DNA of 64,000 bases, from NCBI GenBank assembly GCA_009829735.1, contig CM020620.1:9192545-9256544 (forward strand), given 5' to 3'. Every line of letters starts with the position of its first letter. Positions within the stretch are counted from its first letter, which is position 1. Position numbers and translations under genes: made by a program. Positions 50,206 to 62,057 of the stretch are shown here, one piece after another. Source of the stretch: Pyropia yezoensis (lineage: Eukaryota > Rhodophyta > Bangiophyceae > Bangiales > Bangiaceae). Under the pieces are notes generated by a model. That model made no database searches, had not been told where the DNA came from, and was given only the letters and a program-made list of their open reading frames with translations.

Positions 50206-53200
50206 CATTTGAAAAGAATGCATAGTGGAGAGTCAACCGTTCCTCGAAGAACGGCTGCCGGAACGAAACACCACACCTTGGTGAAGTGCCACCCACACAC
50301 CACCTCATCCCCTCGCACAGCGCCCAAAGGCCACCACCCTCGCCCGGCGTTCCCCCCAAAGGCTCACTACCCGCCACACCCGGGGTTAGCGAGGTCAAAC
50401 AGGGGTGGGACCGGCGCAGGGGGCGTCTTTTCACGTATCGGGGAAGGTGCAGTCCCCCCATGACTGTGACTTTACCATCTGTGGCGGACGTACTGTCCTC
50501 TGCATCTCGGAGGCTTTTCGATCCTCATAGTACACCTGCAGACGCTTCCCCGGGGCATCTCAGAGATGTCTGAGAATGCCCGGGGAAACAGCGACAGGAA
50601 TGGAGTTATTGATGGGGGAAGGGCTGTCACCTTCAGACTCCGGCGGGGGGGGGCTTGAAGGGGGAGGCGTCAAGGCGACGGGAGGGGGGGGAGGGGTGGA
50701 AATGTCGTGCAAGGGGTTGGGTAGATTCACTCGCGGGGATACACTCGTGCGCAAGATCCGGGTGGCCGCGTCACCGGGGCTGCGCCCGACCGTCCCTCAC
50801 GGCCTCTGTGGCGTGGGGTGAAAATTGGGGTCATGAAAAACACCAATTTTCTTCTCAGCCACTCACAGGGCTGCACGTTTCTTTGAAAAGGCTAGTGTAA
50901 AGAAACCCAGGCTGCACACCTTAACTAGGCGTGCGACCGGCGGCGCCACACGGGGATGTGGCATCGTGACGGCGCGGCAGAGCCGCGCTCGGCTGCTGGT
51001 GGCGGCCGCCGGCCACGGCGTGGCCGGCCGCCACGCCACCACGACGACGAGGTGGGGGGGTGGCTGGCGGGGGTGGGCGTGGGGTGAGTGGGGGGGGGGG
51101 GGGGATGGGCGGCGGGGCACCCACTCTGGGAGGTAGCCACAGGTAGACCCATTGCGCGGGCGCGGGCGCGAGATCAGCCCCCTGCCGTTTATCGTTCCCT
51201 CGAGGGGGGGGGGGGGGGCGGGGGCCCCGCTCGAGAGGGAGAAGCGACACCCCACCCCCCCCCCCCCCTTCCACGGCCCCACGTCAGTGAGGGATGTGTG
51301 CTGTTGGCGCCAAGATCAGGTGGGACGCCTTTCAACGTTTGGTGGGGGGGGCGCTTCACCCCACCCCACGCTGCGGCTCCCCTTTGGATGGCGCGCGCGC
51401 GGGGGGGGGGGTGCACATTCTCAGCGAATGGGCGGATGGTTGAAGAAAATCAAACATGTTTTCATCTTTGACAAATCAACACACTCATGGATGCCTAAGG
51501 TCGGGTACTTTTTGTACGATGGGTGGGACGGTCCTGTTGCCTGGGCTCTTGGCGCAGAGTCCGTCCCTCGGGGGAGCCCACCCGTCGGGGGCGCGCCTCG
51601 CTGGAGCCTAGAGCGCACACAGGAGGGGTTTGCCACGCGAGGGTAAACATACAGAAAGAGAAACAAAAAGAGCCGACGCGGACGAGGTCGCCGCCGCGGC
51701 GTCATCCTACCGACCGGCCGGTCGCGCCGCGGCGCGAATGCTCTCTGGTCGACAATCCTCTCTTACTGGACCACCTTTTTCCCCTACTCGTCAGTGTGGA
51801 GCCGCTACCTGGGAAGGAACAGAAGTGAAGGCTGCGCCTGATATCAGATGGGATAGGGGCGGGCGGAGCCTGGGGACTGGCAAGCCGCGATGTGGGAAGG
51901 TCCATACCAGCGTGGGTGGGGCGGGGGGGGCCGGTCGATAAAGTGGGTGCGGCGCTACCGTGAGAGGCGGGGGAAGCAATGAAGCGGGTCGTTGGGAAGG
52001 AGGGGGAGAAGCGATGAGTCCGCGTGGGCCCGCCAGCGTGTGCGCTGGCGAGGGGAAACTCGGGGGCGGGAAAGGGGCCCCGCACGAGCACCCTTTGCTG
52101 CTGCGACTTTTGCGGTCCTGCAGCGAACGCCAGTGATGGAGCTTCGGCCGCTACCGCCGCCGATGTACCAACAGACACCTTATGTACCGCCGTCGTCGCC
52201 CCCACCGCTGTTGTCGCCTTGGTCTGCCGCTGTCCGTTGAGTCCGCCGCGAGGTCTTGACCAGGATGCACATGCCTTGGAGCTATCGACTCATCGAATAC
52301 GCACCAGAACCACCCTTCATTTATTTTCAACCCCGCATGACATGTTTGATGAATGCACGTTGGCACTTTTCAATGACAATACAGCAGGATTGAAAAGTTT
52401 TCAATGGAGGTATGCAAAACTACCTACATAGGACGCCACGTCATCCCCCCATGGCGGTGGCAGTTGGCGGTGCTTGCGGCACATGTGATGGTCAAGTACG
52501 GGTACACAGCTCTTTGGTCTGTTGGGACACCCTCTTGACTCACCAGCAAAGGGTGCCGACAACCTGAATCGGCACGGACGGTCGGGAGGGCCGGAGAAGT
52601 CGCCGCTGCTGCCCCAGTGCCTGACCTGTCCAGACTCGCGCCGCAACGGCCGAGTGATTACGATGCAGTTTGGCCTGATAGCTGGGTGCCCCGTCGCAAC
52701 GTGAGGCCATGAGCAGCATAGCTTTGCGGACCTCAGTTTGCTGATCCTAAGGTGAAGATCACCCGCCCGACGGGGTCTTTCGTTATGCCCAGGCCTCGTA
52801 CATACGCTGCGCGCGCTTGTGCTCCTCGACCTTGCCATGCCAGGGTGAGGAAGCAATTCATGGAGTGGCCGCCTTCTCCCTTCCGCTTCCGCTCAGTGCA
52901 CTGTGCGGAAGTACTGTAATGGCGTGCTGGGGGCCGGGGGGGGGGGAGCACCGACACGACGGGCGGCGTTGGCACCTCCGGGGTCTGAAGAGGGGGACGT
53001 CAACTGGGAGGGGTGAGTGGTGCACAAGAGTGGTGTTTGCTGCCCATCCAATCGGCCACAGCTGCGACAGGGGTGTCCCTTTCGGCAACATCAGTCGTGG
53101 CGGTGGCGACGGTGGGAAAGGGGGGTAGGCGCCGGCGGCCACGCATCCCCCCGTCACCGCCTCCACGGAGTTCTTGGTCTCGGCAGGGGCGAAGCGTGGC

Positions 53201-54840
53201 CTCATTGACCAGACTACGGCGTTTACCGATGTCCGGCGGGGGGGCCAGGGACGGCGTCAGCGCCGCGGCGCCCCCTGTTTCCGTCCATGCTTTGCGGACT
53301 GCACGGATGGCATCATGTTGTCTGCAGTTGGTGGCCAGTGGTTTCTGCTGTCTGCGGGCAGGGGGACTCAAGGCGAGCAGGGGGTGGCGCAGCCTTTATA
53401 GCCAGCTGGCAGGGCGGCCGCTCTCTCGGGGGGGCTGACGCAAAATGGCCGTAAAGTTGGGTGGGTCAAAGTCTGACGGTGCTCGCCCGACTGCACAACA
53501 CGCTCTCAACAATCTCCAGTTCCCCCAGCGGACAATTTGATGCTAGCAATGGACAGCTGCGGGCGCATCCTTCTCCCCCCCACCCACCCCTCCCCCTTCC
53601 TCAGCGTCCAACAAGCTACAGTATGTATTATATACAGTACATGTATAGTACATGGTCCTTCGCCGCCGTGACCATGATCCATCTGGGTGCTCTCTGGGAG
53701 CAGCGTCGTACGCCCAGTACTTACCAAGGGCAAAGGTCTCAATCCCTGTCCGTGGCATCAACTACAGTACGGAAAATTATACAATGCACAGAGATAAACT
53801 CTAACTCTCCTCGTAACACATTTGGTCAGTTCGAAAACAACTTACTTGACCAGATTGTCGAGTACACGCTTGAGATGATGCTGCCATCTCATTGGCCGGG
53901 CGCTGTTGATGCTTGCACAGAGACGATCCTGGCATGCATTTTTCAACTCTTCTTTCAGCACCAGCTGCTGAGAGTGCCTGCAGGCCAAGGGTGCCCCAGG
54001 TGCCGCGCAATTGAGGTTCACTCCGCGCGGAAGACAGCCTCGCGCCGGGCGTCGACAGCGCACACGCAGGGCAGCTGCAGGCATCGGGCCGAACGCGCGA
54101 TTCGCTCACCGGACTCCCGTTCCGGCCATCGCCTGCGGCAAGCCAAGGCCGTGCAGCAGGCGCACGCGGCTGGGGCTTTGCACAGCTCCGATATTTTTCT
54201 CTTTGTACTGTCTTGCTCCGGGCCAATGGCAACCTGCTTCCTGGTGCCTTCTTCCACGGTTCGAGGCAGAAGTGCGCGTGTGTCGTGTACACCAGCTATT
54301 GCCAGGCTGCCCATTGTGCGGCTGGTTCGCCGGCACCTGTCCGTCGCTCTCCCCTACCCTCCGGTCTCCGGCTTGGTCGGGGAATCTGGTACAGGGGATC
54401 AACTGGGCTCGCGACACTACCGCCAGCCCGCTCGTGTAGCTTGTCCCTCGCCAGCCGCAACTGGGCGTATGCTTACACCCGTCGTGTCTGGGCGTGGTCA
54501 CCGGCTGGTCGCTGTGTTGTGGGCGCGGCGCACGTGGTGTAGGGGACGATAGGGGGGCACGGGGGATGCGCTCCAGGGGAGTCCACGGTATGGTCTCCAG
54601 GGGGCGTCCGTGGGGCCGCAGGGTGGCTGGGGGGAGCGCTGCTGCAGCGAAGTGTGGTGACGGCAACCAGCCAGTCGATCCACGCGCGGTGCTGGCGCTC
54701 CGGGGTATTTAGGACGGGGTGCTTGACAACCCCCCCGCCGTTCCGCCCCTCCTCATCGCTCACCAGTCGACCACTCGCTCTCCCTGTACACGCCATCGCA
54801 TCCCAGTTTCACTCGGCCGATACTCCACGACCCCGTCAAC
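50206..54840. other. Long gene-poor stretch upstream of the C2-domain gene
   Basis: No ORF here resembles a known protein. It includes hairpins at 50546-50587 and 52031-52050, a GC-rich near-palindrome near 50997-51033, an AT-rich patch with TATA/ATGTA palindromes (53610-53660), and lower-GC sequence at 53750-53990. Minus-strand readings at 52401-52856 and 52733-52975 look vaguely protein-like but match nothing I know. The final 130 bases probably hold the C2 gene promoter (TATTTA at about 54704). Confidence 0.4.
50546..50587. repeat. Near-perfect 19-bp hairpin with a 4-base loop
   Basis: Arms 50546-50564 and 50569-50587 (TTCCCCGGGGCATCTCAGA against TTCCCCGGGCATTCTCAGA) with loop GATG. Long for a chance palindrome; could be a small-RNA precursor or a structured element. 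Confidence 0.6.
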
Positions 54841-55665
54841 ATGGTGCAGATGGAGGGGAAGCTGACCGCGGTGCTCATCAGCGGGAAGGACCTGAAGGGC
54901 GATGACGGTATGTTGATGGGGATGTCTGGGCATGCACTTTCTGTGGTCAACTGGCCGTGAGAGTAGGTACTATGCCTGGACCCCTCGCTCCCACCAGAGA
55001 GGACACTGGCAGTGGAGCCGCCTGTGTCGCGGAGGGCGGCGTCAGGAGCCGGACCTTGCCACTGTCATGGCTTGAGCCCATGCCTTCATTCTCTTGCGGG
55101 ATAACAGGTGACACAGCCTTCTTCTCCTGCTCAAGTCTCGCTGATAGCATGCGTTTCTGACCACGACTGTCGCTTCTCTGTTCGCATATGGCCAGGATAC
55201 TTGCTCCCCGCTTCTATTTTGCCCCTCGCGGTGTTTCTTCCCCTCCTCCCTCCTCCTCCCACTGTTCCCGTGCCGTCGGCACTGTTGCCCCCTGCCCTCC
55301 TTCATGTCGACTGACGCGCAGCCTACGCGGTGGTCAAGCTGGGAAAGAAGCAGGTCATCAAGACGAACAAGGACGATTCTCACAACCCGGACTGGAACTT
55401 CACCCGTGAGGTACACATTAAGGGCGACTACGACGAAATGACCATTGCTGTGTACGAAGATGACGACTTCTCGTCCGACGACTTTCTCGGCTCAGTGGTG
55501 CTCCCCGTCTCCGGTCTTGCGTCGGGCATCAACGGGACGTTCCCGCTGCTCACCAAGGAGGGCGAGCCTGCGGGGGAGATCCGCGCCATGTTCTCGTTCG
55601 AGGCTGGCAAGGTGTCCTTCTTTGACACACTGAAGGACAAGCTGCATGACTCGGATTCCGACTAG
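54841..55665 (+). CDS. Small single C2-domain protein (one intron)
   Basis: Exons 54841-54907 and 55322-55665, joined across a GT..AG intron (GGTATG...GCGCAG), give 136 aa. The start MVQMEGKLTAVLISGKDLKG is beta strand 1 of a C2 domain. The rest follows the fold: AYAVVKLGKKQVIKTNKDDS, NPDWNFTREVHIKGDYDEMT, YEDDDFSSDDFLGSVVLPV. Aspartates in the three loops (KGDDAY, NKDDSHNPDWN, EDDDFSSDD) could bind Ca2+. Nearly the whole protein is the domain, as in small plant and protist C2 proteins that bind membranes in response to calcium. A short acidic tail (DSDSD) ends it. The partner is unknown. Confidence 0.85.
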
Positions 55666-56007
55666 GTGTTGGTGGGCATGCCTTCTTGGTGGCGGGGGCC
55701 ATTGTTTGTGTGTGTGCGCGTGTAGCGCACTACCGCCGGGGATAGTTTTTGTACATTTTTTTCATATGCAGAGTACGTGGCTTGTGTGGAAACAGGAGCA
55801 TCTCAGCATTCAAAGTATCCCACGTGGAAATTACTGAGTGAAAGGCAGATTTGCGCCCACCCTCCACACCTCTCTGAGTCGTGAAGGATTCCTCCCCCCA
55901 TCTTTCGACCTCCCGACACGCCTCCTATTGCAAAGCTGACAACAACCCCGTCCTATGCGTGGGCCTATGTACTGCTATCTGACTTGCACCCGTCTGTCGT
56001 CCTCGAT

Positions 56008-57012
56008 ATGAGCCGCCTCATTCATCGTGTGTATCTCGGCTTCACGCTTCCCTGCTCCTTGGCCTCCCGTGTTTCCCGGTTACCAGGTATCCATTCATCT
56101 TGCGCTGGTCGTAGGCTCATTCAAGGGCACCCCCCTATCTTGTTTGCCAACCGCTGGACCTCTGCCGCCGCTGCAGCGTCACCGCTGGTTACCATGGCAA
56201 CACCTGACCGCCCGCCCACCTCCACTGCCTCCCCCGCCGCCATTGCGACCGCTCTCGACACCATCCGCAGCCGCATCGAAGCCGCGGTCGAGGCGGCGTC
56301 CCCCCCCCCCACCGCCCCCGTCCGTCTCATTGCGGTCTCCAAGACGCGTCCGCCAGAGGCGATTGCGGCCGCATTTGACGCGGGGCAAGTGGACTTTGGG
56401 GAGAACTACGTCCAAGAGCTGGTGGGCAAGGCCGGCGCCTGCCCGCCAGGTGTGCGGTGGCACTACATTGGGGCGCTCCAGTCCAATAAGGCCAAGGTCC
56501 TGGTTGGGCAGGTGCCGGGTCTGGCGTGCGTGCAGTCGGTGGATCGGGTTAAGACGGCGCGGGCGCTCAACACCGCCGTCGTAAATAGAAGCGAGAAGGC
56601 AGCAGCGGCCGGCAGCGACAATGGCGACAGCCGTGCTTCCGGCGATGACGGGCGTGCCCTGGACGTGATGGTACAGGTCAATACGTCTGGGGAGGACAGC
56701 AAGAGCGGCTGCGCCCCAGACGAGGCGGTAGCGGTTGCGCGCTACGTGACTGACGAGTGTGCCTCTCTGCGGCTGGTGGGGCTCATGACCATTGGTGCGC
56801 CTGACACTCAGTCCGAGCGCCCGCCCGCCTTTGACGTGCTCCTTCGCGTGCGGGGGGAAGTGGAGGCTGCGCTGGGACTGGGTGGGGACGGTGGTTCCCG
56901 CCTGGGTCTATCCATGGGCATGAGTGGCGACTTTGAAGCTGCCGTGCGGTGTGGGGCTACGACGGTGCGGGTGGGGTCGGCTATCTTTGGCGCACGGGAC
57001 TACTCAGCCTAA
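56008..57012 (+). CDS. Pyridoxal phosphate homeostasis protein (YggS/PROSC family)
   Basis: 334 aa from the ATG at 56008; a second ATG with good context (ACCATGG) at 56194 would give 272 aa. The longer form begins MSRLIHRVYLGF with Arg and few acids, like a mitochondrial or plastid presequence. Family signatures are all present: RLIAVSKTRPPEAI with the PLP-binding Lys (K112), DFGENYVQELVGKA, WHYIGALQSNKAK, MVQVNTSGEDSKSG, LRLVGLMTIG, LSMGMSGDFEAAV, and the terminal VRVGSAIFGARDYS. The protein folds like the barrel of alanine racemase, binds PLP and buffers it in the cell, with no known catalysis. An Ala/Asp/Ser insert lies after VVNRSEK. No intron. It lies between the C2 and TFIIB genes, all on plus. 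Confidence 0.93.
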   Translation: MSRLIHRVYLGFTLPCSLASRVSRLPGIHSSCAGRRLIQGHPPILFANRWTSAAAAASPLVTMATPDRPPTSTASPAAIATALDTIRSRIEAAVEAASPPPTAPVRLIAVSKTRPPEAIAAAFDAGQVDFGENYVQELVGKAGACPPGVRWHYIGALQSNKAKVLVGQVPGLACVQSVDRVKTARALNTAVVNRSEKAAAAGSDNGDSRASGDDGRALDVMVQVNTSGEDSKSGCAPDEAVAVARYVTDECASLRLVGLMTIGAPDTQSERPPAFDVLLRVRGEVEAALGLGGDGGSRLGLSMGMSGDFEAAVRCGATTVRVGSAIFGARDYSA

Positions 57013-57842
57013 AGGCCGGGCGGGATGTGCTCGCTCTGGCGGAGTGTGCGGGAGACCACTGCCTCGCGGCGGCTTGGGAGACGGCCGTACCACAGGAAAG
57101 ACTGCTGTTAAGGTCAACCGCGTGGCAAGCATAGCGGTGTGTGTACGCTTGTCAGGGCTGGTTCATTCCAGGGGCCTGTTGACGATGGCTGTTCTGATTT
57201 CTTTTTGACTCGCTGCCCCGGTCGTCAAATGCTGCTGACGCGACCCAGCAACTCCCGCCGCTTCCTTGAGCGTCTGTCGTGGCCGCCACCTGTGGGCATC
57301 ACCTTGTGCACTAGCGTGCACCCCTCCCCCACCTCGAGCGGGATGCCAACGTCGGCGGGGTGTGGCCCACCGCAACAGCGGCCTGCCCGCTCTTCGTTCC
57401 TCGTGCCCCACTGGGCGGCACAACCCCCGCCATTATTGGGGTGGAGGCTTGTGACAGCGGCATCGACATTAATTAGGCACGACCGTAGGTGGGCGTGTGC
57501 AATGGCCTGCGAACAGCACGCCCGGACTGTCCCTCCTTCATTGTTTCAGGAGGCTTACTTATAATAGAATTAACCAGTGTACCAAGTAATTACATGAATG
57601 TGACTGAACCGCGGGAAGTTACTGGACCCGCGCTCGCGCATGTGACGTCACACACTGCGCACGCGCGCGAGGGGTGGGCTGCGTCTATTTCTCATTCGGC
57701 TGCTGCTGAGACGGAGCTTCCCGTTCAACCCATGCACGTTGTACTCTCTTCTTCCTTCTTAACGTACGCTGGCCTGTCCCCCGCCTTGGTGCAACTGGTC
57801 CACCTTCTCCCTCGGCGCCTGGGCCCCGCGTGTGTCGCCACC
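57013..57842. other. Intergenic: PLP protein 3' end to TFIIB start
   Basis: No gene seen. AT-richer around 57540-57600. Holds TGACGTCACAC near 57642, a perfect CRE-like TGACGTCA about 200 bases before the TFIIB start, a plausible promoter site. Confidence 0.45.
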
Positions 57843-59030
57843 ATGGCGTCCATGCCGTCCCAACCGCCGCCCGTCCCGCCGCCGCCCCCGGCGCCGGCGT
57901 TACCCTCTCTGGCTCCACCCATGGAGCGGTCTGCCCCCGACACATGCCCCGAGTGCGGTGGCGACGATGTGATTGAGGACTGGCGGCAGGGCAACTCTGT
58001 TTGCCGCTCTTGTGGGCTGGTCGTCGCGGCCAACCTCGTGGACGTGGGCTCTGAGTGGCGCACTTTTTCCAATGAGGAGGGGGACGACCCCAACCGTGTG
58101 GGTGGGCCGATGAACCCGCTTCTGGAGAGTGGCCCCACTACCCTCATCTCGAAGGGAGGAGGGGCGGGAGGGATGAACCAGAGCCTCAACCGGGCGCAGA
58201 ACCGCAATGCCATCAGCGCGGCTGACAAGTTTCTGATTGAGGTATTTGGCCGCGTCGGCCGCCTGGCTGAGCGCAGCCACATGAGCGGGGGAGTTCGAGA
58301 CCGGGCCAATGAGATGTTTAAGCGCTACTATGATGTGCTGACCCTGAAGGAGGGTGGCGTCCGCTCGCGGGCGCTCAAGGAGGAGGAAACGGCGGGCATT
58401 GTGGCAGCCTGTCTCTTTCTTGCCGCCCGCAATGAGGGCGCTCCGCGGACCTTTAAAGAGGTGTGCGCCGTGTCGCAGGTGCCGAAGAAGGAGATTGGCG
58501 TGCGGATGAAGGCGATTGAGCGGGCACTGGAGGACGTGCGCTCTGGGGTGGTGCGAGGCAGTGAGGACTTTGTTGGGCGCTACTGCTCATTGCTCAACCT
58601 CGGCCGCACCGTCGTCAACGACGCCAACGAAGTTGCAACGGGTGCCCGTGAGTGTGAGGGTGTCTATGGCAAGACGTACGTGAGTTTGGCGGCCGCAGCC
58701 ATTTTCGTCGTCTGCCAGCTGCCGGAGGTCGCCGAAGGAACTCCCCCACCCACGGCTGGGTCTGAAAAGAAGCCTCCGACGGGTAAGGAGCCAAAGGTGG
58801 GGGAGAAGCGCGGCCGCGATGCGACCGCCATGGCGTCAGTTGCCGGCGGTGGGCCGGGGGTCAATCCCGAGAACACCCGCTATCGCACGGCCAAGGAGAT
58901 TGCGGCGGTAGCGGGGGTTGCGGAGGTCACCATCCGAGTCACGTACAAGGCCATGTTCCCTCATCTAGCGCGTGTGCTGCCGGTGCGGTACCGGCGGGCA
59001 GATATCATCGGCGGCCTGCCTTCGCCTTGA
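57843..59030 (+). CDS. TFIIB: Transcription initiation factor IIB (TFIIB)
   Basis: 395 aa, intronless, from an ATG in strong context (CACCATGG). A Pro-rich leader precedes the zinc ribbon (C35, C38, C54, C57). The B-reader/linker follows (GSEWRTFSNEEGDDPNRVGG), then cyclin repeat 1 (ADKFLIEVFGRVGRLAERS ... GIVAACLFLAARNEGAPRTF) and repeat 2 (DFVGRYCSLLN ... VSLAAAAIFVVCQLPEV ... AKEIAAVAGVAEVTIRVTYK). It bridges TBP on the promoter and RNA polymerase II in the nucleus. Repeat 2 has a charged, low-complexity insert of about 45 residues (about 297-342), which makes the protein longer than the usual ~310-350. The zinc ribbon with full-length repeats argues for TFIIB rather than BRF1; an additional paralogue elsewhere is possible. 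Confidence 0.92.
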   Translation: MASMPSQPPPVPPPPPAPALPSLAPPMERSAPDTCPECGGDDVIEDWRQGNSVCRSCGLVVAANLVDVGSEWRTFSNEEGDDPNRVGGPMNPLLESGPTTLISKGGGAGGMNQSLNRAQNRNAISAADKFLIEVFGRVGRLAERSHMSGGVRDRANEMFKRYYDVLTLKEGGVRSRALKEEETAGIVAACLFLAARNEGAPRTFKEVCAVSQVPKKEIGVRMKAIERALEDVRSGVVRGSEDFVGRYCSLLNLGRTVVNDANEVATGARECEGVYGKTYVSLAAAAIFVVCQLPEVAEGTPPPTAGSEKKPPTGKEPKVGEKRGRDATAMASVAGGGPGVNPENTRYRTAKEIAAVAGVAEVTIRVTYKAMFPHLARVLPVRYRRADIIGGLPSP

Positions 59031-59689
59031 GGTGAGTTTCTGTGTGGGGTTGGGTGTTCGTCCGTGAGTGCGTTTTCTGGGTCTGCCTTGCTGTGCGTGT
59101 GCTGATGAGTCGATTGCTGGTTTGAGTCGCTGTCCGTGCGAGGATGCATGCATCTTTGACGGGTGTTTTTTGTGGTCGCTGCTCTGCGTGTGATGCGAGA
59201 ACTGTGCATGTGGGGTGACCGTCCGCCTGGTGTGCTGCTGGCAAAATATTAAAAGACAAAAAAGAGAAACACGCGTGTGACGGAGGTCTCTTTAGCCACG
59301 AGCGACGAGCGTCCATCCTCGCCACGAGCAACGAGCGTCCATCTACCTCCTATTTTTCCTTTGCAAGTCGTCGGGGTGAAGAGCGGCAGAAAAACCCGCG
59401 TCGGTGCGAGGAGTTTTTGCCTTCGTAACATGCACAGAAAACAGACAAGGACGGGGCCCGCATGGTTCGCTCTCAGCGCCACGTTTTGTCGCTTCACATC
59501 TTCCAGTGAAAAAGAATCAATTGTGATGTTTGAGTCATCACGTTTCATTACCTGCGTGTGGGCGCCAAGCTGTTCGACCGAGACACCCCCCTCATCGGAC
59601 ACCACCGCCCTTTCCAACTGACGGCCAGGCAACGATCCTCAGCAGCGAACGCGGTTTCGGGGGCGGTGGCTGTGGCGCCTACACTGGTG
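59031..59689. other. Intergenic between TFIIB and the SDS22-like gene
   Basis: Contains a 26-base tandem duplication (copies starting at 59295 and 59321, GCCACGAGC[G/A]ACGAGCGTCC) and AT-richer sequence near 59240-59270 that may include the TFIIB 3' end. No other gene seen. Confidence 0.45.
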
Positions 59690-61809
59690 ATGGAGGACGG
59701 CAGTCCACCCGAAGCTGGCCGCGAGGCGGCGGAAGCTGTGGTTGTTTCTGGTGCCGCCACCGATGTTGGTAATACCGCCATTGATGGCGTGGACGCTGAC
59801 GCTGTGCCAGAGGGCAAGGCGTCTGCCGCCTTGTCGGTCGCCGCCACGCCACCGAATGACAGCAGTGCCGTCGTTGCCAGTGGGGCCCTTATGGAGGTGG
59901 ACCCGCCCGGCGGCAGAGCTGGTGGCGATAGTTGCGGTGGTGCCTCTGCGGCAACGGCGGCGGCCGGGGAGGCAGACTTGCCCCCGCGTGCCACGTCGCC
60001 GGCCCATGACAGCGGCGCTTCCGATGCGGGGGCGGACGACAACCTGCCTGTGACGGTGGTGGACATGTCCCATGAGCCAACGGGTGGGCTTGGTGTTGGC
60101 TACACACTGCCCGCGACTGTTGAGGTAAGCGTGGCTCGGCTTCCTGCCCGCGCTGCTGTGGATTGAGGGTCGGTCATCTTTCTGTGTCTGCTGTTCGGTG
60201 CGTTATACTCGGGAGGAATGATGCCATGACGTGGCATCTCGGTCTTGGCACAGCAGCGTGTACTCCCCCCGAGGCAGCCAGCTGACCTGGCCCTTTGCCT
60301 TATGCGTTGCCATGCCGTGCCCTCCTCTTTCGCATATATGGATGCCCTCGCCCGCGCCAGGAGCTGGACTGCACCAACAACCGCATCAACAGTGTCACCC
60401 CTCCCCCCTCCCTCCCCGCGCTGCGGGTGCTCAGCCTGCGACAGAACGCCATTTCGTCGCTCCCGCCGCTGCCCTACCCTGCCCTCACGCACCTGGACCT
60501 CTACCTCAACGCTCTCACCACTGTGACTGCGGCAGCATTTCCGGACGCGAAAGCTCTGGAGGTGCTGGACCTGTCCTTCAACTCCATCAAAAGCCTGTCA
60601 TCCTTTCCCGACACGACTGTGTTGCCCGCTCTGCGGGAACTCTACTTGATACGCAACAAGGTGTCACGGGTGCGCGGACTGCGGCTGGCCGCGCTGCAGC
60701 TGCTGGAGCTGGGTGATAACAGACTGCGGGTATGTTTGGTGGCTCTTTTCGTTTCCTTTTCACTGGCATGTGGTATCTGTGCTGCCCCTCGTTGTTCTTT
60801 CAGTAGCTGTGGCGTGTGTTGCTACGCCTGGACCTGTACTGACCCGCATTGTTTTTTTTTTTCCTGTTTTCGCTCTGCTAGTGAATCCCTTGTCCATTCT
60901 TCATTGCGTTTGCGGTGCTTGGTTTAACCTTTTTCTCTTGGCTACACAGGAGATCGACGACTTGTCGGGCATGCCCGCCCTCACGTCCCTGTGGCTGGGG
61001 CGCAACAAGATTGGTGCCCTTCAGGGCTTGGACTCGGTACCCAATCTGCAGCAGCTAGGTCTACAGTCCAACCGCCTGACAACGCTGGGCGCGGGGCTGG
61101 CACCTGTCGTAGGGCTGCGGGAGCTATATGTCAGCCACAATGGACTGACTAGCTTGGAGGGCATTGGCCACTTGGTACGTTGGGTTGTTTGTGCGTGGTG
61201 ATGCTGCTTGAAGGTCGCTCTCATGCTGGGCACATCAATTGCCGACCTCGAGCTGGACCAGGCCTTCTTCGGTCTGACCTTGTGCCATCTGTGTCACTCA
61301 AGGATTGGTCAGAGTACTCACAGGTGCTTTCGCTGCCGTCTTGTTTGTTTGTCGTGTGGTCCTTGCTCTTCGCACGCCCTTTCTCGCTGTCCCTGGTTGG
61401 AGCTTCATAGACACAATTACATACGCTTGACGTGGGCAGCAACCGCATAGAGCGGATTACTGACCTGGAGGCGCTGGTCAACCTGCGCGAGTTTTGGATC
61501 AACAACAACCGTCTGTCTTGCTTTGACAACCTGGCCACCCTGGCAGTGTCATGCCCTCACCTGGCCACCATCTACCTGGAGGGCAACCCGCTGGCGTCGA
61601 CACCCGACTACGCGAGCCGCGCCCTGGGCGTGCTTCCCAGTGGGCTCACCCAGCTGGACGCACTCCCCGTCGAGGTTGTCCGCCGCCGCCTCGGCGAGGG
61701 GCCTGCCGCCACGCTGGCAGCGGGGATTGGTCGATTGGCGGTGCCACGACCAGGGGCAGCGAGCGGTGGTGAGCGCGACAGCGGTGCGGACGCGATGGCC
61801 CCCGGGTGA
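59690..61809 (+). CDS. SDS22-like leucine-rich repeat protein, protein phosphatase 1 regulator (three introns)
   Basis: Exons 59690-60124, 60361-60729, 60950-61174 and 61411-61809, all at GT..AG borders and all ending on whole codons, give 475 aa. Exon 1 is an Ala/Asp-rich leader. From the first junction (TVE|ELDCTNNRINSV) there is a run of SDS22-type LRRs: LRVLSLRQNAISSL, LTHLDLYLNALTTV, LEVLDLSFNSIKSL, LRELYLIRNKVSRV, LQLLELGDNRLR, LTSLWLGRNKIGAL, LQQLGLQSNRLTTL, LRELYVSHNGLTSL, LHTLDVGSNRIERI, LREFWINNNRLSC. The cap LATIYLEGNPLASTPDYASR matches the end of SDS22, which binds the PP1 catalytic subunit in the nucleus and cytosol. The acidic leader and a C-terminal tail extend the usual ~340-aa form. 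Confidence 0.87.
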
Positions 61810-62057
61810 CCGCGCGCCAGCCGTGGCGCGCAAGCCTGGCAACCCTCGGCTGCTATGTTTTTGTCCCCCTGTTGGTGCTGTGGTGGCCTTTCTTTTGTTC
61901 TCCTGGACCCGCATGTCGGTGGGGAGTGCTGGACGGGGAAGGGAACGCCGCGGCGGGTGGGCGCTTAGGTCACAGCAGTTGTGGGGCTGCGTCTGAACGG
62001 CGCGTCGCTTTTTTTTTGTCTTGTTCTTGGAGGACTCCCCTAGAGCCCGCAGCCGTC
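61810..62057. other. Spacer between convergent genes
   Basis: Short region with a T run (62010-62018) next to the SDS22-like stop; likely the shared 3' UTR region. Confidence 0.4.

Noticed and set aside
53461-54552. 363-codon plus-strand ORF
   Set aside because: It starts at GTG with no early ATG, has no recognisable domain, and equally odd minus-strand frames overlap it.
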